Both the position numbers and the translations under genes were made by a program. The notes below the pieces were generated by a model, which was given only the letters and a program-made list of their open reading frames with translations, had not been told where the DNA came from and made no database searches. Of a stretch of DNA of 10,053 nt, positions 6,745 through 10,053 are shown piece after piece; within the stretch, counting starts at the first letter, position 1; every line of letters begins with the position of its first letter. The stretch comes from Flavobacterium sp. (GTDB lineage: Bacteria; Bacteroidota; Bacteroidia; Flavobacteriales; Flavobacteriaceae), in assembly GCF_021151785.1 (NCBI RefSeq), contig NZ_JAGKWP010000081.1:1-10053 (forward strand), written 5' to 3'.

Positions 6745-7659
6745 ATGACGGAATTAGAACTTTTTTACCAACTCAAAGAGCAAGTACTAAGGCAATACAA
6801 AGAAAGCCATCCGTACTTTATGGGAAATTGGAAAAGTTTTACTTCTCAGGATATTTTAAATTTGATGGATGATATCCAATCCCAAACCAAGCAAACCATT
6901 AGTGAGAAATGGATTTATACGCATTTAAAGCCTGAAGTTAATGTAAAACTACCACGAAAAGACATGTTAGCTATTTTATGTAGCTATGCCCAATGTGGGA
7001 GTTGGGAAGAATTTACATTTAAAAAGTTACAACCTCAAACACCTATCCTAGAACAAGTAAACCCCATTTCAAAAACCCCATTTTCTTATTTCTATTTAGT
7101 CATAGGCGGAATGTTGCTGGTAGGATTAATAGGCGGAGTGTGGTGGATGGAAAATAAAAGTAATAAAGACGAAACGCTTCAATTGCAAAACAGTTATACC
7201 AAGGATACGGTGGCCAAAGAAGAGGTAAAAGCTTATGTTATTGAAGACACCATAGAAAAACCAATTGAGTTGTCGAAAACTAAAATGGAGTTTACGAAAC
7301 CCACACAAGTTGTGTTGAAAAGTCCTTTTTATGAACCTAAGAAAATGGTAATACAACCTAATGAGCCGTTGTCTACTATTGAATTAAAGCCAAATGATTA
7401 CGCTTTGATAGTAAAAGCCTTCATGAAAAGTGATATTAAAAATTGGCAAACTCGAAAGCAACAATTGCAAAAAATATTAGCCGATGATCTGGAAGTCATT
7501 GTCATGTTACCCAACAATTTGGGAGCAGAGTATTTCAACAAAGAAGAATTTGCTCAAAAACTGATAATTCCTTCTCCTTCATTGAAAAAAATGAATATTG
7601 TGGAACTGCAACAAGACGAACAAAAAAGAATAAAATGGATCCGAATTACACAGCCCTAA
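6745..7659 (+). CDS. one-TM membrane protein with Bacteroidota N-terminal regulatory-type domain
   Basis: This is a 304-residue protein. Residues 1-95 are predicted cytoplasmic and helical: HPYFMGNWKSFTSQDILNLM, then ISEKWIYTHLKP (52-63) and LPRKDMLAILCSYAQCGSWEEF (69-90). This pattern resembles a domain seen at the start of many Bacteroidota membrane and regulatory proteins. There a helix-turn-helix-like unit is followed by an 'L-R..ML..L..Y....SW.EF' helix. One transmembrane helix spans about 113-134. The rest (135-304) would be periplasmic: a charged, low-complexity linker to about 210, then a small folded region (LKPNDYALIVKAFMKSDIKNW..., 214-304). The domain could recognise DNA or a partner at the membrane, but no function is established. 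It is the first gene of a plus-strand run and overlaps the next gene by 25 nt. The ATG at 6745 is preceded by the TTTACA box cluster. Confidence 0.72.
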   Translation: MTELELFYQLKEQVLRQYKESHPYFMGNWKSFTSQDILNLMDDIQSQTKQTISEKWIYTHLKPEVNVKLPRKDMLAILCSYAQCGSWEEFTFKKLQPQTPILEQVNPISKTPFSYFYLVIGGMLLVGLIGGVWWMENKSNKDETLQLQNSYTKDTVAKEEVKAYVIEDTIEKPIELSKTKMEFTKPTQVVLKSPFYEPKKMVIQPNEPLSTIELKPNDYALIVKAFMKSDIKNWQTRKQQLQKILADDLEVIVMLPNNLGAEYFNKEEFAQKLIIPSPSLKKMNIVELQQDEQKRIKWIRITQP

Positions 7660-8246
7660 ATAGGAAATGGACACTGACGGCTTGCTTGTTTTTAGTTTTC
7701 ACTGTAAGCCTATTAGCCCAAAGCACTTCAAACAGCGTAAAAAAAGAGTTGACCCAACCAAATGAGGAAAGTGCAAATGAAAAATCGGTTGTAAAAGCTT
7801 CCATCAAGGCGGCTTTTCCAGTAGCGGTATATGAAGCCTATCAAAATCAGGCGCAACAAAAAATAGTTGATTTTTATGCGTATTTAACGGCATTGGCACA
7901 AGCCAAAGACGGAGCCGAGCAGGAGGAAATCAAAAAAGCCATTTTGTTAGACTTTGCGCTAACGCAACTGGAAGTTCTTGATATAACAGCTACAACGTCT
8001 AAAAATATTCCTTTGCTAGACTTGTTGAATAAAGTTAGGCAGACGAGCACTACTTTTTCATGTACAAATTTTAAAGAAGAGGGCATGGGAGAAACGTATT
8101 TCAACATCAGTTATGATTTAACCACGCAGCACAACGCGAACCAAACGACCACTAGAATAACACAAAAAGTGCAATTTACGCCCAAGACAAAGAGCTTTGG
8201 TACTACACAAAAAACAATTTGGGAACTCAAATTATTGGCTTTTTAA
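7635..8246 (+). CDS. secreted protein of unknown function
   Basis: This is a 203-residue protein with an N-terminal signal sequence: NRKWTLTACLFLVFTVSLLAQ, cleavage likely after residue 28. A polar, Ser/Lys/Glu-rich linker follows (30-55). The mature domain (about 60-203) starts with helices (FPVAVYEAYQNQAQQKIVDF, 61-80; EQEEIKKAILLDFALTQ). It ends in alternating strands (FNISYDLTT, ITQKVQFTPK, IWELKLLAF), an alpha-then-beta pattern. I do not recognise the family. The ATG at 7635 lies inside the previous gene and is preceded by an A-rich stretch (AAAAGAATAAA). Its stop overlaps the next start as TAATG. This coupling suggests that it acts with the upstream membrane protein, possibly as an envelope partner of that protein's periplasmic part (inference). 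Confidence 0.75.
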   Translation: MDPNYTALNRKWTLTACLFLVFTVSLLAQSTSNSVKKELTQPNEESANEKSVVKASIKAAFPVAVYEAYQNQAQQKIVDFYAYLTALAQAKDGAEQEEIKKAILLDFALTQLEVLDITATTSKNIPLLDLLNKVRQTSTTFSCTNFKEEGMGETYFNISYDLTTQHNANQTTTRITQKVQFTPKTKSFGTTQKTIWELKLLAF

Positions 8247-8785
8247 TGTACAATCGATTCAATTTTCATCAGCATACCTTTTGCTTGTTTAAGCAGGTGG
8301 ATTCCAGTATAATAGCAGGACAAACCCTTCATTATAAAAGTGCGTCTGGAAGTGCCTATTTTTTTACCGAACAAGGCGTGTACAGAAAATCTAACCATTG
8401 GGGTAGGGCGGCCAATTGCAGATGGCGTTTGGAAACTCAAGCAGCTTACAAAAACCAAAGTACAGTGGTAGGATATGCGCGTTGGACAGATTTTTACCCT
8501 AACAATGAAACTGAAAAATGGTTTTATATTGAAATTGATTGGGTGGCTAATCAGGCTTTGTTTTATCATAAAAACGACCCAAATTACCGTGGACAATTGC
8601 TAAGAAACGCTAATGAAACGGCCAAACGCATTCAAAAAATTAACGAAGTATTGCAGTTTGACCATTGGAAGAAGTACGCCCAAGTATACGATGAAGAAGT
8701 AGCATTGCAAGACATTGTAGCCTATTTGATCAACACGAACGAAACCCTGTTTCAAATCATACAAAAAGTAAATGGGACGACGTAA
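8246..8785 (+). CDS. conserved-looking W/Y-rich protein of unknown function
   Basis: This is a 179-residue soluble protein without signal peptide or membrane segment. I chose the ATG at 8246, which overlaps the previous stop as TAATG; the in-frame TTG at 8219 would add nine residues inside the preceding gene. The first 100 residues look like a compact beta domain rich in aromatic residues: LHYKSASGSAYFFTEQGVYR (28-47), SNHWGRAANCRWRL (49-62), VGYARWTDFYPNNETEKW (75-92) and FYIEIDWVANQALFYH (93-108). The remainder is helical (ANETAKRIQKINEVL, then EVALQDIVAYLINTNETLFQIIQKV). The aromatic motif HWGRAANCRWR is striking and probably marks a conserved functional surface, but I cannot assign an activity. 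The gene overlaps the downstream 49-codon gene by 14 nt. Confidence 0.75.
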   Translation: MYNRFNFHQHTFCLFKQVDSSIIAGQTLHYKSASGSAYFFTEQGVYRKSNHWGRAANCRWRLETQAAYKNQSTVVGYARWTDFYPNNETEKWFYIEIDWVANQALFYHKNDPNYRGQLLRNANETAKRIQKINEVLQFDHWKKYAQVYDEEVALQDIVAYLINTNETLFQIIQKVNGTT

Positions 8786-8921
8786 CGAAACCAATCGATT
8801 GGCTCACAAGAAGAAAGCCGACGATAAGAAGAAAAAGCAGCAAACTAAAAAAGAAGCCGCTTTAGCCAAGAAAAAAGCCATTTTAGCCCAAGTTAACCCA
8901 AAGAACCCAACAGATGAATAA
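8772..8921 (+). CDS. 49-residue Lys/Ala-rich small protein
   Basis: ATG at 8772 to TAA at 8919-8921 encodes a 49-residue, highly basic, alpha-helical protein. It begins MGRRNETNRLAHKKKADDKK and is followed by a Lys/Gln/Ala-rich middle and a polar tail ending NPKNPTDE. There are 15 Lys and no Cys or Trp. Evidence that it is real: it fills exactly the space between two genes, overlapping the upstream gene by 14 nt and the downstream YchJ-like gene by 8 nt, in an operon where every junction overlaps. The composition suggests a nucleic-acid- or ribosome-associated peptide (inference). It is too short for most automatic gene callers. The alternative is that it is simply a read-through of the intergenic spacer, but a stop-free basic helix here by chance is less likely. 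Confidence 0.65.
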   Translation: MGRRNETNRLAHKKKADDKKKKQQTKKEAALAKKKAILAQVNPKNPTDE

Positions 8922-9291
8922 AACGTGTCCCTGTGGAAGTCAAAAAGCACTAGCGCAATGCTGTATGCCTTATATTACCAACCATTCTGCTCCCACGGCA
9001 GAAGCGTTAATGCGTTCCCGATATACGGCATTTACGTTGCATTTGGCGGACTATTTATTTCAAACGACTAGTTTAGCAGAAAGGCGTTTTACCTCTAAAA
9101 GAGAAATCCTCGAGTGGGCCCAACAAAATACTTGGCTAAAATTAGAAGTACTAGCAAGTACGGCACAAACCGTAACGTTTAAAGCCTATTTCTTAGATGC
9201 CAAAGGCCAAGCCCAAGTGCATCATGAAAAATCAACGTTTAAAGAAGTACATGGCAAATGGTATTATGTTAAAGGAAAGCTGGAGCCTTGA
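8914..9291 (+). CDS. YchJ-like SEC-C motif protein (UPF0225 family)
   Basis: This is a 125-residue cytoplasmic protein. The N-terminal SEC-C zinc-binding motif is complete: CPCGS (5-9) with CC at 16-17. It is followed by the family hallmark APTAEALMRSRYTAFTLHLA (26-45) and then DYLFQTT (46-52). The C-terminal half is an NTF2-like beta-alpha domain: WLKLEVL (74-80), TVTFKAYFLDAKGQAQVHHE (86-105), STFKEVHGKWYYVKGKLEP (107-125). E. coli YchJ carries SEC-C motifs at both ends; here only the N-terminal one is present, as in many shorter homologues. SEC-C motifs bind zinc and are also found in SecA, but the role of YchJ proteins is not established. The start overlaps the 49-codon gene by 8 nt. It is the last gene of the run and is followed by a hairpin terminator. 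Confidence 0.92.
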   Translation: MNKTCPCGSQKALAQCCMPYITNHSAPTAEALMRSRYTAFTLHLADYLFQTTSLAERRFTSKREILEWAQQNTWLKLEVLASTAQTVTFKAYFLDAKGQAQVHHEKSTFKEVHGKWYYVKGKLEP

Positions 9292-9328
9292 TAAAAACAA
9301 AAAAGAGTTCATTATTAATACGCCTATC

Positions 9329-9353
9329 AATTAAGTATTTTTACTTAATTTTT
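9329..9353 (+). terminator. hairpin terminator after the YchJ-like gene
   Basis: AATTAAGTA (9329-9337) and TACTTAATT (9342-9350) form a perfect 9-bp stem with a TTTT loop. It is followed by TTT and an AT-rich stretch, 37 nt past the stop codon. The stem is AT-rich, so it may be a weak or bidirectional terminator. Confidence 0.65.
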
Positions 9354-9396
9354 AAATTTAGGCAGAATAACGTTTTTTTTACCCAATAGAACCCCT

Positions 9397-9404
9397 TATA
9401 TTTG
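9397..9404 (+). promoter_or_regulatory. Bacteroidota -7 promoter element TATATTTG
   Basis: This is an exact match to TAnnTTTG. A T run (9373-9380) occupies the region where the -33 element (TTTG) is expected, with TTTT at the ideal 19-nt distance. Transcription would begin near 9410 on the plus strand, where no gene follows, which points to the small RNA described separately. Confidence 0.65.
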
Positions 9405-9409
9405 TAGAG

Positions 9410-9514
9410 GAGATTGATTAAATAGTTTTGTAGCTGTAAGAAGCCTGTATGACAGGTGATGAGTATTACAACTATAAAAGAAAAAAAAGGACAGCTGAAA
9501 AGCGGTCCTTTTTT
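9410..9514 (+). ncRNA. candidate small RNA, about 105 nt
   Basis: A perfect TAnnTTTG promoter (9397-9404) and a strong terminator (ending 9514) bracket about 105 nt without a convincing ORF. The sequence between them folds into two further elements. An outer helix has ATAG (9422-9425) and TTGTA (9428-9432) pairing with TACAA (9467-9471) and CTAT (9472-9475), with a 2-nt bulge. Inside it is a hairpin of CCTGT (9444-9448) with ACAGG (9452-9456) and a 3-nt loop. This promoter-structure-terminator layout is that of an independent small RNA. I do not recognise a known family, and the exact 5' end is estimated. A 25-codon ORF (ATG at 9459, stop 9534-9536) crosses the terminator and is unlikely to be real. 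Confidence 0.55.
9483..9514 (+). terminator. strong Rho-independent terminator of the candidate small RNA
   Basis: AAAAAAGGAC (9483-9492) pairs with GTCCTTTTTT (9505-9514). Past one A/G mismatch, GCT (9494-9496) pairs with AGC (9501-9503) around a GAAA tetraloop (9497-9500). The six T residues follow the GC-rich part directly, as expected for plus-strand termination. Confidence 0.88.
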
Positions 9515-9674
9515 GTTTGTATGTTTACTGGATTAAAAAGGTCTATGAAAAGCGTTTCAACAAGAAAGAGGTTAGGAGCAAAAGTGATTTGTTTCCCAGT
9601 CTTTACGGTTTCTTTTTCCTTATGAACTTGTTTTGGGAACTTGTTGAAAATTTTTAACAGCATTTTCTCAAATA
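9515..9674. other. intergenic stretch without a supported gene
   Basis: I see no gene in this stretch. The one visible detail is a 9-bp direct repeat, GAACTTGTT at 9624-9632 and 9637-9645, 13 bp apart. A 63-codon minus-strand reading crosses the small RNA terminator and has the composition of noncoding DNA. Confidence 0.5.
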
Positions 9675-9705
9675 ATAAATTAAAAGTTGATAACTTTTAA
9701 TTTAT
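9675..9705. terminator. AT-rich 14-bp dyad, possible terminator
   Basis: The arms at 9675-9688 and 9692-9705 are perfectly complementary around a 3-nt GAT loop. The dyad lies 75 nt past the stop of the minus-strand gene at the right edge. It could terminate that transcript, but only a short T run follows on either strand, so it may instead be a protein-binding or junction site. Confidence 0.45.
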
Positions 9706-9780
9706 AGGTTTAGTTTATGTAATAAATAAAATAACTAATTTATTTAACAGGTATTTGAAAAATATTCACAATAAATGTAA

Positions 9781-10053
9781 TTAAATTTTAACACCAAATT
9801 TATTTAATTTTTTAATTGATTTGTATGCATTTAAAACATTCACTTCTTTCACAATATCATTTTTTGAAATTGATTTTTGCACAGATTTTAAATTCATTAA
9901 TTCAAGGCTGTCAAATATTTTTGTTTGTTCTCCTAAGTCAAATATTTTTGACCAATCATTTTTTGAAATTTGTTTTAGTCTATCATATAAAGCCTTAACA
10001 TCAATAACTTCTACTTCATTTTCATTAGACAATGATTTTATGTTATCAATATT
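9781..10053 (-). CDS. C-terminal part of an unrecognised protein, cut by window edge
   Basis: The minus-strand frame is open from the right edge to a TAA at 9781-9783, giving the last 90 residues of a longer protein; the true start lies outside the window. A TTG at 10032 is in frame, but the reading continues upstream of it without a stop, so it need not be the start. The visible sequence is hydrophilic and helical with Lys/Asn/Ile bias: DVKALYDRLKQISKNDWSKI, FDLGEQTKIFDSLELMNL and a final NAYKSIKKLNKFGVKI. There are no Cys residues, membrane segments or recognisable catalytic motifs. I cannot name the family. The AT-rich base use differs from the neighbouring plus-strand operon and would suit an accessory gene. 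Confidence 0.55.
   Translation of the reverse strand, partial: NIDNIKSLSNENEVEVIDVKALYDRLKQISKNDWSKIFDLGEQTKIFDSLELMNLKSVQKSISKNDIVKEVNVLNAYKSIKKLNKFGVKI

Noticed and set aside
6745..7659. possible transposase, CRISPR, toxin-antitoxin or other defence system in the window
   Set aside because: No repeat arrays, no insertion-sequence ends, no nuclease, helicase or toxin motifs were visible in any gene; the N-terminal domain of this gene is only regulator-like.
8243..8794. two minus-strand ORFs (117 and 64 codons) opposite the W/Y-rich gene
   Set aside because: Antisense shadows of a well-supported plus-strand gene in a coupled operon; no start context or recognisable domain.
9451..9503. GGTGATGAG followed by a GAAA sequence, reminiscent of a hammerhead ribozyme core
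   Set aside because: The core needs CUGAUGA; here the first base is G, and the GAAA is the loop of the terminator hairpin rather than part of a three-way junction.
9459..9536. 25-codon plus-strand ORF (MSITTIKEKKGQ...)
   Set aside because: It runs straight through the terminator hairpin and T run and has no ribosome-binding site; chance ORF.
9472..9663. 63-codon minus-strand ORF
   Set aside because: It ends across the small RNA terminator on the opposite strand, has a Phe/Leu/Lys-heavy composition typical of AT-rich noncoding DNA, and shows no domain.
9816..9998. 60-codon plus-strand ORF at the right edge
   Set aside because: It lies antisense to the open minus-strand frame that extends off the window; its composition (Phe/Ile/Leu) is that of a shadow of a Lys/Asn-rich gene.

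Overview
The window is AT-rich DNA that looks like a member of the Bacteroidota, most likely a Flavobacterium-type Flavobacteriaceae. The evidence is a type IX secretion (T9SS/Por) C-terminal sorting domain, a perfect Bacteroidota -7 promoter element (TAnnTTTG), weak or absent Shine-Dalgarno sequences, and an ECF sigma / small membrane protein pair of the kind common in this phylum.

Layout. (1) Positions 1-264 hold no intact gene of normal size. There is a 35-codon minus-strand ORF whose reading seems to continue in other frames to the left edge, so this is possibly a frameshifted gene remnant. (2) Positions 265-4841 form a compact minus-strand cluster. In transcription order it encodes an ECF sigma factor, a one-TM anti-sigma-like protein, a Spy/CnrX-like membrane-anchored metal/stress sensor, an MbnP-like copper-binding protein, a di-heme MauG/MbnH-like peroxidase, and a secreted YHYH-domain protein with a T9SS tail. 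The last four are 3 nt apart or overlapping. I read this as one extracytoplasmic metal (probably copper) response and handling operon. (3) Positions 4943-5476 encode a secreted protein of unknown function. (4) Positions 5555-5581 are a strong terminator for a SIMPL-domain (DUF541-like) secreted protein at 5588-6583. (5) Positions 6584-6744 are a divergent control region with four TTTACA boxes. (6) Positions 6745-9291 are a plus-strand run of five overlapping genes: a one-TM protein with a Bacteroidota-specific N-terminal domain, a secreted protein, an unknown W/Y-rich protein, a 49-residue Lys/Ala-rich protein, and a YchJ-like SEC-C protein. They are followed by a hairpin terminator. (7) Positions 9397-9514 contain a promoter, a foldable stretch and a strong terminator but no convincing ORF. 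This is a good candidate for an independent small RNA of about 100 nt. (8) Positions 9675-9705 are a 14-bp-stem AT-rich dyad, beyond which the C-terminal part of a minus-strand gene runs off the right edge.

How the parts work together (inference). The sigma factor and its membrane partner would sense an envelope signal, possibly metal perceived by the Spy-like protein. They would turn on the MbnP/MbnH pair, in which the di-heme enzyme is expected to oxidise a tryptophan of MbnP to make a copper site, together with the secreted YHYH protein. The plus-strand operon looks like a conserved but uncharacterised chromosomal cluster. The window edges look less ordered and may be accessory or decaying DNA.
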